Source: Anthoceros angustus
Lineage: Eukaryota; Streptophyta; Anthocerotopsida; Anthocerotales; Anthocerotaceae
Direction of reading: 5' to 3'
NCBI GenBank assembly: GCA_010909165.1
Contig: VJWM01000203.1
Span: 248,001-312,000, forward strand
DNA length: 64,000 nucleotides
The first letter of the stretch is position 1; each line of letters opens with the position of its first letter. The position numbers were made by a program, and so were the translations under genes. Below the pieces are notes generated by a model. The model made no database searches, was not told where the DNA came from, and saw only the letters and a program-made list of their open reading frames with translations. This document shows, piece by piece, positions 47,530-57,769 of this stretch.

Positions 47530-49960
47530 GGTCCATTCTTGCGCAAATGTTTACGTGATTTGGTTAGCTCACGAACTCGCCTTGCACTCTTTGCACCAAC
47601 ATTTTGGAAAATATATTGGATATTTGGGCGCTTAAATCTACGAGCGCGATCCATAAGGACCTACCCTCAACAATGATCGTGGGTTAGCTTAAGCTCGACA
47701 ACACTTGCCCTGCCTTCACCGAGCACGAAAGTGGAGGCTACCTTCGATGAAGTGCTCCGGCCCTCGCTCCAACCTCCGATCCGAAAGCGTAACCGCATAA
47801 ATCGAGCCAATTCTAATCTAGAGCAATTCCATGCAACCGATAACGCGATACTCAAAACGCTTTACAAAGAGCATAGACCTGCAGAACGGACTTGTAGCTA
47901 TCTAGCATCCGGATGGTCGATTTAGGTGTGCACCGTGCTTTTATTGACCCTTGCTACTAGAAGGCCCTCGCCACGCACGATGGAAGGCCCTTCTAGCTAT
48001 GTAGTGGATGGTTAGTAGCCGACAAGAGAAAGGCCTCTTACGGTGCTTATTAGGCGGTCAATCCAAAGCGCTTTACAACACGAGGCGTTGCAAATCGGTT
48101 TGCAACGCCTCTCTTATCAACGCACTCGCAGCAACATTTGCAACGCCAGCACCCAATTCTAATCATGAGCAATTGCATGCAACCGACAATACTCGAAAAC
48201 GCTTTGCAAAGAGCACCGAACGGACTTGTAGCTATCTAGCATCGCGGATGGTGCCGAGCTATGAGAAGGCCCTCGCCACGCACAATGGAAGGCGGCTTTA
48301 TAATCGATGCCGCGAAACCGCGAAGCTTGGCCTCTTACAAGTGCGTGCAATGGTCCAAAGCGCTAGCTAGCGCAGTTTGGGCAATTTGCAAAGCATTCGT
48401 AAAGCACCGTAGTGTGCTATTGATATAGCCTTAGCTTACTTAAGGCGCAAGCCTTTCCTTATTTGCGTGGGACTCAAGATTGTGAAATGTGTGAGCAACT
48501 TTATATCAAAGAAAACTTTACATCACCGATAGGCGATCGTCTTTGCCAACCTCATGTGACTTGGGTAGACTACGAAACCACATTTGTGATGAGTTCATTA
48601 TCACTCGATCCGGCTCGGGTCCGTATCGAGCATAGTCTTCAAAAGCGAAGGTGGCTGCTCGGCTCCATTCGTGATGCCGATTAAAACCTTGAGCCCCAAA
48701 CAAAAATCTACCTTATTAGCATTTATCATGCAAAGAAAGATCACTCAGACTTTTACACTTACGATAGAAGGAGATGATTAGGTTCGGGCACAAGATCTCA
48801 GATTTCTCCCAAAGTCGAGTCATCCGAGTTCCGCTTTCACAAAAGTAAGCCCTTGGAGACCCCGGATCGAGAGTAGTACCAAGCTGTGATGATAGCTGAC
48901 CAAGGCGCAGCGTGGAAGCATGTGACCAAAAACAAGGACGAGTTCCATCCGGAAGGGTGGGACCCTTCTCTTTCTCCGAGGAAGGCTAGGAAGGACGCAA
49001 TGTTACACAACCCTTGTCACAAGGGTCAAAGTTTGCACAATTCATGTGCATCACCTCCTCTTCATCACGCATCTCCTCGACTGGGATCCACCTCGGAAGG
49101 TCCTCGGCCGCCAGTTGTGCCATCACCTCCGGATGGTTCTCGGCCGCCAGTTGTCTACCGCCATCGCTACTCAAAACGCACTTGACGGCCGGGTCGCTTA
49201 ACACAATCGGAGTTCACAACCGAGTTCACAATCGGTCGGACAAACACAATCAGCTCAGTGTGTGACTCACTTTGAGCCGCATAACCGCCCGCACTTGGGA
49301 ACGGATCAGCTATAGAACTATAGTATGCACGAGTTCGCTACTGGGAAACAGGAACAAAGTGACAGCCCCAAGGAGCCCCTTACTCTCAAACTCCATGGCG
49401 TCAAAGAAACCATATGTGGGTCTTTCAACCGTCTCGGCGGTATGGGTGAGAGTGGGTGTGGGCGTTAACGCGGAACCTCGAAATGCGTCGGTGTGCGATC
49501 GAGGATTGAACTCTCATTAGGTACCGCCTAGCCGCTTGTCATCGGCAACATCAACAATCGGCATGATGATGAGTGCCAAGAAGACTTAAATTCTTTAAAG
49601 ACCTGGAGGAGGCGAATCGAGGTTTTAAGACTCGGGCTCAAGTGGATGGCCGAGGAAGCATTGCCCCTTAGCCCTTATTCTATTCATTCCCATGGATCTT
49701 TTACACATTAAAGGGGCACGAGTCCCAAGCAATAGCCTTGAAAGCACCTAAGGGACAACATAGCTACGCTCCATACAATCCCTCTATCCGCCATCAAAAT
49801 ATCTCCGAGGAGCACACTACGCTAAGCGTGCTCAAGCACTGCTTGTCATATCATGCCATTTTCATGCCAATGGTTTCCCTCAAAAGGAAAGAAGCATTAA
49901 AGCTTTATTTGTAGGCTTGCATGGGTCACCATCAAAACCTCATCACTCATATGCTTTCCA
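47530..49960. other. CACTA interior without recognised gene
   Basis: A degenerate duplication pairs 47,811-47,925 with 48,152-48,255 (shared GAACGGACTTGTAGCTATCT). Short ORFs in all frames show no family features. Around 49,000-49,200 a small direct repeat of TCGGCCGCCAGTTGT occurs. The sequence may hold further captured exons too damaged to identify. Confidence 0.4.
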
Positions 49961-49964
49961 TGAC

Positions 49965-50260
49965 CGCCTTCGGGTAATTGCGAGTTGCGGCATGGGGACC
50001 TCTTCCACTCCTCCAATATTGTGTCCAGATTGAGTTTGATCGGGATGACGAGCTATTTGCCACCGCTGGAGTATCAAGGAGGATAAAAGTGTTTGAGTTT
50101 GCAACGGTGGTCAATGACATGGCGATGTGCATTGTCCCATGGTAGAAATGTCTACCCGCCCAAATTGAGTTGTCCGAGTTGGAACAAGTACATAAAGTCG
50201 CATTGTGCGGTGATTATGAAGGGATTGTTACGATGGGATGTGAATACGTGCGAGCATCAC
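49965..50260 (+). pseudogene. COP1: Captured COP1 WD40-domain fragment
   Basis: Across three frames the sequence reads ELRHGDLFHSSNIVS, FDRDDELFATAGVSRRIKVF, VHCP-VEMST, KLSC-SWNKYIKSH and DYEGIVT-WDVNT. This is the start of the WD40 propeller of COP1, the E3 ubiquitin ligase that represses light signalling in plants. The RING and coiled-coil parts and the later blades are absent. Two breaks remove the A of a CAG (near 49,979 and 50,122). It is a gene fragment and cannot form a propeller, though a transcript could produce small RNA. Confidence 0.85.
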
Positions 50261-50769
50261 GGAGTATGTGTACGACAGCCCAGCCTAAACCTCTCAAGTT
50301 TATTACTTGGTTCTCGAGGCGTGGATTCGTCGTTACCGCCATCGGCTCCACTCCACCGGCTAGTTTGCAATCTAGTTTTCTCAACTAAGCCTGAAGTGTT
50401 CGCCACTAAGAAGCCGAGAACTTTTGCAGTGCAGCGTGGAGCCGAGCATGCTTAACCCTGAAGGCCGCCTTTTGCCCCATTTTGGCGTTATTATGAATTT
50501 CTAATTACAAGAAAATCGATCGAATGTTCTCAACACCACAATTACCGTGATGACCTCCTCTTTCCAACCATATGTTAGAAAAGCACCACCCCTCGGAACA
50601 TGCACAAATTTCCATAGCCATTTCGATCCACCTTGGGCACCAGTGAGGTGAGCATCTTTCTTTGCCTACCATGAACTAAGGTGAATCAGATACGTATGTA
50701 CACAAGAATGTAGGGGATGGCCAGCGCATGACACCGGATCCTAAGCGCCCGTGGCCGACCTTTTACCTA
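50261..50769. other. CACTA interior without recognised gene
   Basis: Directly after the COP1 fragment the frame continues briefly (FSRRGFVVTAIGSTPP) without COP1 similarity. No other family, RNA gene or clear repeat is visible. Confidence 0.35.
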
Positions 50770-50910
50770 CTAGAGATTTTAGAACGTAAAAGTGAACCGA
50801 ACGTTGTAAATAGTAATAGTTTCTAATTTTACAACGGAGTGTGTTGTAAATGGTAATCGCTTCCGACTTAACAACGAGCGTTGCAAATAGTAGTTTCCAA
50901 AGTCGTTTCA
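50770..50910. repeat. Internal cluster of GTTGTAAA motifs
   Basis: Several copies of GTTGTAAATAGTAATAG/TTTACAACGG type occur within about 140 bp, resembling the subterminal repeats of the element although this site is 5.6 kb from the right end. Confidence 0.65.
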
Positions 50911-51109
50911 TACAAACTCACCAGCACCAGTGCACGAGGTAGGTGACGCAGTGCACAAGGCGTGAGGCGGTGCAATGCATGCAAGATCTTGTCCAAGGCG
51001 GAACATGCTTGCACACAAATCGATATAAAGGCGGGTTCATGTCAGACAAGTAGATGTTTACATACTGCGACGTATGTGTTGAGAGCTGTGTCGTCGATTG
51101 CCCTCGGGT

Positions 51110-51415
51110 GTGTGAGAACCGGCTTGCCATCGGGTGTGTGTGACGAGTGGGAGCTTGTGTAGCTAGTGTACTTGAGGCCATGCGGCTTGCCATCGGGTAT
51201 GTGAGGTGGGGAGCTTGTGTAGCTAGTGTAATTGAGGCCATGCGGCCCGCCATCGGGTGTGTGAGGTGGGGAGCTTGTGTAGCTAGTGTAATTGAGGCCA
51301 TGGGGCCACATCGGGTGTGTGAGAGCCTTGCCATCGGGATGTGTGACGAGTGGGAGCTCAGATGTAGTGTAATTGAGGCCATGCACCGCCACCTGGGTGT
51401 GTGATGAGAGTCTAT
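51110..51415. repeat. ~60-bp minisatellite
   Basis: About five units of CATCGGGTGTGTGAGGTGGG followed by GAGCTTGTGTAGCTAGTGTA and ATTGAGGCCATG. Open frames on both strands arise from the repeat. 51,416-52,330 downstream has no recognised gene; an open stretch near 51,500-51,640 gives LLKIVDLALGQLPRIA in a broken frame, family unknown. Confidence 0.75.
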
Positions 51416-52369
51416 GTGTTTGAGAGAAGCGGAAGCCAACCATGCCTCGCACATTTTAGAAGCGGAAGGCCATGAGAAGTGCGGAAGGCTTTGTAAAGCA
51501 GGAAGAAGAAGCACGAGGAATTTGACGTCCATCCGTACAAGGCCCGCTGCACCTGTTTGCTTAAGATTGTCGACTTGGCTTTGGGGCAGCTTCCAAGGAT
51601 TGCTTGATCGAGAGAGATTGCTCGACTTTGCTTAGGTGGCAGCCACATGTTGAGTCGCCGCCTCCTCTTACGCGCCGAGATCTTGGTCATGCACACACGT
51701 GTATTGCCGCACACAAGCTCTAACAACGGCACATGGTGTTTAGTTAGTGACTACACACAAGCTCGTGTTTAGTTAGTGACCGCATCAATTCGACCTACAA
51801 CACAATTAGGGCTTACGAAATTGAATTCCTTGGATCAAGAAGGTTTGTGTGCATCCCCAATCTCTTATGCTTGGTGCTTTTTAGGGCACGCACTTTCATG
51901 GGCAAAGGTTGCTAAGCGCCTTTCTACTAACCCCAACCACCTTGCAATGTAGATGGTGCGCACTACACGTGCCGCGGTTGGGTTTGCATGTCATGCGTAA
52001 CGCGATAAGGAAACAAGACTTTGGCCACAAAGATTAGTGGTGGGGACGCAGTGGATGCCGTGGTGGAAGGATCCGCCTAACGGCTCGGTGGTTGGGTTTA
52101 GTAGACAGCGCAAGCCAAGGAGCCGCTGCTTGTCGGCTGGCCTAGCGAAAAATGGGCCACCGTGAAGGCAAAGAAGCGGGAGGGCGTCTCAAAGGGGCGA
52201 AGCGCATCGCCCTCGAAATGTGAGTTGTGCATCAACGGCTTTGTCCAAGCGCTGATCGCACCAGCTGTGTTTGAATCACCGCCTTCAACTAGTTAGCGAG
52301 CTCTAGGGTCGGTGATGATAATGAGCTCTAAACGATGGCTTTTCTTTTCTCACTTGTGTGTGGTAGGAA

Positions 52370-52560
52370 GGGCCACCGCCTGATGCGGTGGAGAACAAGC
52401 GCCTCCTCCCGATGCCGTGGAGGAGGAGCAGCCTCCCGATGCCGGAGGAGGAGCGCCTCCTCTAATGCCGTGGAGGAGGAGCAGCCTCCTCGATGCCGTG
52501 GAGGAGTACCGCGCGCTCCCCATGGCGCTACCGTGGAAGAGCTCGCTGTGTGGAGAAGCA
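52370..52560. repeat. ~30-bp minisatellite (GATGCCGTGGAGGAGGAGC)
   Basis: Six or so units with the core GCCTCCTCCCGATGCCGTGG AGGAGGAGCA. The core is itself nearly palindromic (CCTCC...GGAGG), so it gives open frames on both strands. 52,600-53,020 contains no gene I can identify. Confidence 0.7.
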
Positions 52561-53024
52561 ACAACGACCCTCAAGTCACCACCACCTCCTCTTAGGTCTT
52601 CGGATGAGAGAACAAGGGCCACCAGTGGCTTATGTGCACACGCAGACCTTTTGAGAAAGATGATAGCAAGAAGGCAGCCAAGCTCGCTTCCTCCCTTGTC
52701 CGTGACACTGGCTCAAAACTTACCCGGACCTTCAATCCAGGTCCGTCTCCCATGCCACCTCCACCACTCCTACTCCTAACCCTTCCGTCAATGTTGGTTC
52801 TCGCTTTTGAAGAAGTGCACGTGATGGAGCAGCAAGAAGTGGAAAATCCATGTGGAGGAGGGGAGATGGCGTGACGAGATCCGCCGAATTGCCAAGGAGA
52901 AATCGAATTAAAGGGAGATCGCCCAAATGCACGACGTCATTCCACAATGGACATTCATCTAGAATCGTGTTTACGGTTTTAGTTGAAACCGACTCCTGCT
53001 TTTACTTTCATAAGCTTGTCCGTA

Positions 53025-53400
53025 GGTGTGTGGCCTTGACCGCCCAATGTTTCTCTTTGGTCTCTCAAGCTCGACAGCAAGTGTGTGGCCTTGTGATGTT
53101 TCTTTTGGTCTGCTGCCTAAAGCGCAAGTGTGTGGCCTTGATCGCCGATTTTTCTATTGGTCTGCTGCCTAAACATGTGTGTGTGGCCTTGACCGACGTG
53201 TTTTTTTTGGTCTCTCAAGCCTAAACAGTGTGTGTGTGGCCTTGATCGCCCATGTTTCTTTTGGTCTCTCAAGTCTAAAGCGGTGTGTGGCCTTGATCGC
53301 CCATGTTTCTCTTTGGTCTCGCAAGCCTAAATGGCGGTGTGTGGCCTTGATCGCCCATGTTTCTTTTGGTCTCTCAAGCCTAAACAGTGTGTGTTCGTTT
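53025..53400. repeat. ~58-bp minisatellite
   Basis: About seven units of GTGTGTGGCCTTGATCGCCC followed by ATGTTTCTTTTGGTCTCTCA and AGCCTAAA. The repeated peptide VALIAHVSFGLSSLN is a by-product. It ends at a GT-rich stretch near 53,420. Confidence 0.8.
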
Positions 53401-53589
53401 GCTTCCGAAGCTAAACATGTGTGTGTGGCTCGCTTGGCTAACTGTACAAGGATGTACATGCCACATGCCTGTGCATGTGCTCAGACAAGCATGTGGCCTA
53501 TACATGCCACTTACAGCCACATGCTCGCACGGCATGTACAAGCATATTCGATGTTTTCCTTCTCATGTGTCGTTGGATTAAAGAAGATT

Positions 53590-54795
53590 CATACATGAAG
53601 TGCTCCAATTTGCTTGAGGTGGGTAATGCGGCACTTCATGGATCCATTGATTGGCAACCGGGAGAGAAACTAGAGACACAAGCAATTGTGGAGGCCATTC
53701 AAGAGATGTTGGTGGGATTTGGAGCATGGCTCATGTGTGTGACCAAATGTTCAACACCATGTTGCGCAATTGGAAGAACAATCTTGCAAGATGCGCAAGA
53801 CAATTTCTTGAGGGTAATCATCCACCTAAGTATAAGCCTCGTGATATCTCGGTGACCGGATCGCATTGTGGAGAATGAAAAGCCAAGGCCGGATGGAGAT
53901 GTCGCACAAAACGCATAGCAATGTTGAGGAAGTTGAACTCGGATGCCCACGTATGCCACTTTGGTAATGGTGGGTTTGTGAAGTTTACAAATCGGTTTTA
54001 CCAACTCTTTGGTAGACGCCCCACGGAGCAAGAGACAGGTCAGAAGGCCGGAAATTGGATAATAAAACTTGAAACATATTGAGCCAATCTTCCTCATCCG
54101 GAGCGTTTGGCTCCAACCCCCGGAATAGGTTTCAAACAATTGTGGCAGAACCTCAAGGATGCTGGTTATAAAGATGATGATTTGGATGGTATGATTTTGA
54201 TTTGATGTCTTTGCAAGTTAGGATTGTCCTCCCATTTTAACTCTGTTTTTTGGACTTGCCATAGGAGCTGTAATACTAGAGCGCAAGCAAATGGACGATG
54301 ACAGCTGGTTTTTGGACGATTTGGTGCCTAGATTGAAGCCCGGGTTAAGTGAGGATCTTTCTCCTCGTAGTTCTTATAGAAGATCTTTCAAGTCTGCTTT
54401 GTTGTAACACCGGCTTCTTGGTAACATATTCGATTCTTGCAGAATCGGGTGTGGCCTCCGCCTCGGGTGGGAAGCCTTAACCTCCCAAGTGTGGTCGACC
54501 GGTGGAACGAAGCCACGATGAAGTACTTGTTGAAGTTGAACCACTCCATCTCGTGGAAGAGGTGGAAGAATTTGAAGAGGTTGAGGTATCCCTCTCTAAA
54601 TGCAGGAAAAGTTTTTCAATCTCATGGCCTCTCATCGAACCGGACGACAGAACTTGAAGCTCAACGCCTTGTGAAGCTAGGTCCGGACTACGCCAAAGAG
54701 CTCAAGTCATCAAGGGTGAAGAGCATGAAGAGGAAGGAAATGAGGCTTCAACTCAAGTCCAATTTGAAGAGATCAAGGAGCGAGGAATTCTAGTT
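53590..54795 (+). other. Unrecognised, possibly coding CACTA segment
   Basis: Plus-strand frames include GNHPPKYKPRDISVTG and, at 54,437-54,793, a 118-codon frame ending in a Lys/Arg-rich tail (KSMKRKEMRLQLKSNLKRSR). I do not recognise a family. It lies where a second element protein (TNPA-like DNA binder) could be, but nothing in the sequence proves that. Confidence 0.35.
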
Positions 54796-54879
54796 TGGTG
54801 CTTTCTTTTAGTTGCTCCTTAGAAACTCTTAGAAATTGAATCGACATCGGCTTTTTGTGGGAATGTCCCTTTGTGTGTG

Positions 54880-55440
54880 TCTGGGGAATGGCCCCAATGT
54901 TTGTGAGTGTGTGTGTCTGGGGAATGGCCCCATGTTTGTTTGTGGGAGTCTGTGTGTATGGGAATGGCTTCTATGTTTGTGTGTTTATTTGTGTGTGTGT
55001 GTGTGTGTGTGTGTGTGAGTTTCTATGCGAGCCTGCAAGAGTGTGTGCGAGCCTGCAAGAGTGTGTGCGAGCCTGTGAGCCTGTGAGCCTGAGCTTGTGA
55101 GAGGGCTGAGCCTTGAAAATTGAGCCTTGAGCTTGTGAGCGAGAGCTTGTGAGGCGAGAGCTTGTGAGGCGAGCCTATGAGCTTGTGAGGCGAGAGCGAT
55201 AGCTTGTGAGCTGTGAGAGCGAGCCTGTGAGCTGTGAGCGAGAGCTTGTGAGCTGTGAGAGCGAGAGCTTGTGAGCTTGTGAGCGAGCTTGTGAGCGTGA
55301 GAGCGAGCCTGTGAGCTGTGAGAGCCTGTGAGCGCTGATTATGTGAGAGCCCGTGTGGGTTTGTGCGAGTTTGTGTGGGCCGTTGTGAGTTTGTGTGAGT
55401 TGAATGTGTGGATTTGTGTGAGGATCTGTGTTCATTTTGG
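54880..55440. repeat. GT microsatellite and GAGCCTGTGAGC minisatellite
   Basis: Three units around GGGGAATGGCCCCAATGTTTG precede a (GT)n run at about 54,988-55,018. Then irregular 10-16-bp repeats GAGCTTGTGAGC/GAGCCTGTGAGC continue to about 55,330. Non-coding. Confidence 0.8.
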
Positions 55441-55671
55441 GGTTTAGAATCGCTTGCATTTGGTAGTAGCATTCCATTTCTCGTGTCCCACTAATGCACA
55501 ACAAGGTGCAAGATACAAAATTTACAACAAAGGGCGTTGTAAAACACTTGTTGTAAATATGCCCCATTTAAAGAAGCTGAAAATAGATATTTGTGTTATT
55601 AATAATATTTATTTTTGTTTAAAAGTCTTTATATATATATATATATATATATTACTTAAAAGGGCGTTGTA

Positions 55672-56175
55672 ATTTAAATGATGTAATTGCTTTTGCAATT
55701 GGGATGTTGTAGATGGTTTTGTAAAGCAGTCGTTGTAAAGCGCGTTGTACCCACAGGGCGTCTCAAACTTAGATGTTGTAATTGCTTTTGCAATTGGGAT
55801 GTTGTAGATGGTTTTGTAAAGCAGTCGTTGTAAAGCGCGTTGTACCCACAAGACGTCTCAAACTTAGATGTTGTAATTGCTTTTGCAATTGGGATGTTGT
55901 AGATGGTTTTGTAAAGCAGTCGTTGTAAAGCGTTGTACCCACCGAGACGTCTCAAACTTAGATGTTGTAATTGCTTTTGCAATTGGGATGTTGTAGATGG
56001 TTTTGTAAAGCAGTCGTTGTAAAGCGTTGTACCCACAAGACGTCTCAAACTTAGATGTTGTAATTTTTTGCAATTGGGATGTTGTAGATGGTTTTGTAAA
56101 ACAGTCGTTGTAAAGCGCGTTGTACCCACAAGGCGTCTCAAACTTAGATGTTGTAATTCCAATTGGGATGTTGTA
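55672..56175. repeat. ~95-bp tandem array, right subterminal region
   Basis: About five and a half units of AACTTAGATGTTGTAATTGC, TTTTGCAATTGGGATGTTGT, AGATGGTTTTGTAAAGCAGT and CGTTGTAAAGCGCGTTGTAC. Each unit carries several GTTGTAAA-like motifs, the presumed transposase-accessory binding sites. A (TA)n run lies just before at about 55,630-55,652. Confidence 0.85.
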
Positions 56176-56179
56176 AATG

Positions 56180-56490
56180 GTTTTGTAAAATGGCACCACG
56201 TCATCACATGGTGATGTGGCAATGAGGGCCATGTCATCAAATTATGCCACGTCATCACCTGATGATGTGGCAATGAAGGGCCATGTGGCAACAACATGCC
56301 ATGTCATCACTTGGTGATGTGGCGGTGATGTGGCGCCACATCACCACTTTAATGACATGGCACTGGAACTGGCCATGTCAGCAATTTTACAACGTCATGA
56401 AGCTCTCGGTTTACAATGGCGTTGCTTACAACGTCGCGTTGTAACACCCGTTGTAAAAACCGTTGTAAAAACCCTCATTTTCTTGTAGTG
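56180..56490. repeat. CACTA right end with palindromic GATGTGGC repeats
   Basis: Short inverted repeats such as CCACGTCATCACCTGATGAT and GTGG form several hairpins at 56,190-56,345. They are followed by clustered TACAACG/CGTTGTAAAA motifs and the terminal CATTTTCTTGTAGTG. Confidence 0.8.
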
Positions 56491-56493
56491 ATG

Positions 56494-57060
56494 GTGAATG
56501 ACTGACACTCTTACTACCTACCCTTGAGCATTACAATTGCATGATTGATCTTCTTGGCGTCTGACCTATCTACATGGGGCAGAGAAGATGCTACTATCAT
56601 GGAAAGGGCTAAAGTAATGTTGTGGGCTTTGTAATCTTTGTAACAATGCTTTCAAAACACCATATCGCCCCTCTCTGTATCCCCATGACTTTTGCAGGCA
56701 AGGTTGGAGCCCCATGAGGGTTGTGTTGTGGTGGCAATTGCCTGGTGGGGATGACTGCAAAATGTGGTATACAGACCAAGATTTGTCCTCTTCCCGCCCC
56801 ACGCACTGCTTATTAAGAAACGCGCCGCAGAGCACGCGATGTAGCATACCAGATCGTGCCCTAATCTTCCTCAGCTTCCCGCAACAAAATATGGCGGAGC
56901 AAGTCAGATCCTGTTAGCGGCGGCTCTTCTCCTCCCTCCGCACCGTAGCCTACATGCAGCGGTAGCACGTGAGTTTTAGCGGGCCAACCCTATCCGATTC
57001 CGTATAGTTGGAGATAGAGATTATTTGTACAGTTTACATTATTGTAGATTCAATTTGTCA
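56494..57060 (+). repeat. Duplicate of the left flank (27,095-27,930)
   Basis: The sequence from ACACTCTTACTACCTACCC through the PPR-end scrap and the lectin promoter region matches 27,110-27,560 closely. The lectin part is mostly lost: only AEQVRSC at 56,891 and fragments of TVAYM remain. This paralogous unit was the target of the CACTA insertion. Confidence 0.85.
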
Positions 57061-57067
57061 CCATCCA

Positions 57068-57149
57068 GTCAGGATTGCCGAGTGGTCTAAGGCGCCAGAC
57101 TCAAGTTCCCTCTTCGAGAGAGGGCGTAGGTTCAAATTCCACAGCTGAC
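57068..57149 (+). pseudogene. tRNA-Leu(CAA) pseudogene
   Basis: GTCAGGATTGCCGAGTGGTC, CCAGACTCAAGTTC (anticodon CAA), a variable arm CCTCTTCGAGAGAGGG and GGTTCAAATTCC (B-box) are in tRNA-Leu order. The 3' side of the anticodon stem (expected CTGG) is missing and two acceptor-stem pairs and one T-stem pair are mismatched. It may also have served as the head of a tRNA-derived SINE. Confidence 0.75.
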
Positions 57150-57239
57150 ATTGTCAAACAATTATTGTGGGGTCACTTTTTCTCATTTCTCTTTAGAAGG
57201 CTTGTGGGCTCAGTTTGTTTCTACCTAATGTCACCCGTT

Positions 57240-57600
57240 CTAGGGGTGATGCTTTGTGGTCCCAATGACTCGTAATGCCACCGGTACTAGGGGTGGTGCT
57301 TATTGGTCTAAATGGAACAGCCACTAAGGGGTGGTCCTCTGTGGTCAAAATCCCAATGACTCCTAATGCCACCGGTACTAGGGGTGGTGCTTTGTGGTCT
57401 AAATGGCTGTTAATTGCCGCTAAGGGGTGGTGCTTATTGGTCTAAATGGTGGCTGTTCATTGTCGCTAACTTGGGGTGGTCCTTTCTAGTCAAAATGGTT
57501 GTTAAATGGACTTACATTTATAAGAACACCACCAAGGGGTGGTCCCTTGTGGTCGAAATGGTTGTTAAATGAACTCACATTTATAAGAACACCACTGTCA
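57240..57600. repeat. Degenerate repeats AGGGGTGGTGCTT-TGGTC
   Basis: About eight diverged units of CTAGGGGTGGTGCTTATTGG and TCTAAATGG follow the tRNA-like sequence. A second repeat (TTATAAGAACACCA) continues to about 57,770. Non-coding, possibly the body of a SINE or MITE-like element. Confidence 0.6.
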
Positions 57601-57769
57601 AGCATCATGCGTTTAGATCAAGGGACACACATTTATATTTAGATCAATGGACACACATTTATAAGAACACCACTCTCAAGCATCATGCATTTAATTTAGG
57701 CATTCATAAAGAATACCGCTGTGAAGCATGCTGCATTTACTTTAGGCACTTACAAAGAACACCATTGTG

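Larger units (their letters stand above)
28055..56490. mobile_element. 28.4-kb CACTA (En/Spm) transposon
   Basis: The left end is CACTACAAGGAGGGGC and the right end inverted is CACTACAAGAAAATGAGGG; 3-bp duplications ATG lie at 28,052-28,054 and 56,491-56,493. Joining the flanks gives CGGTTCCATGGTGAATGACT, which matches the paralogous unfilled site near 27,080 (CGGTTCCATGG...GACACTCTT...CTACCTACCC). Inside are subterminal GTTGTAAA repeats, a TNP2-type transposase on the minus strand and captured gene fragments. The transposase is badly broken, so the copy is probably non-autonomous now. Confidence 0.9.

Noticed and set aside
47333-47558. Proline-rich (extensin-like) or Glu-rich protein
   Set aside because: Open frames on both strands come from a CTC/CCT triplet tract; there is no signal peptide or Ser-Pro4 pattern.
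53025-53400. CRISPR-like array of regular repeats
   Set aside because: There are no unique spacers between the units, the units are diverged and contiguous, and the context is a plant transposon.
55023-55567. Long minus-strand frames rich in Leu-Ser-Leu-Thr
   Set aside because: They arise from GAGCTTGTGAGC repeats and occur in all frames.
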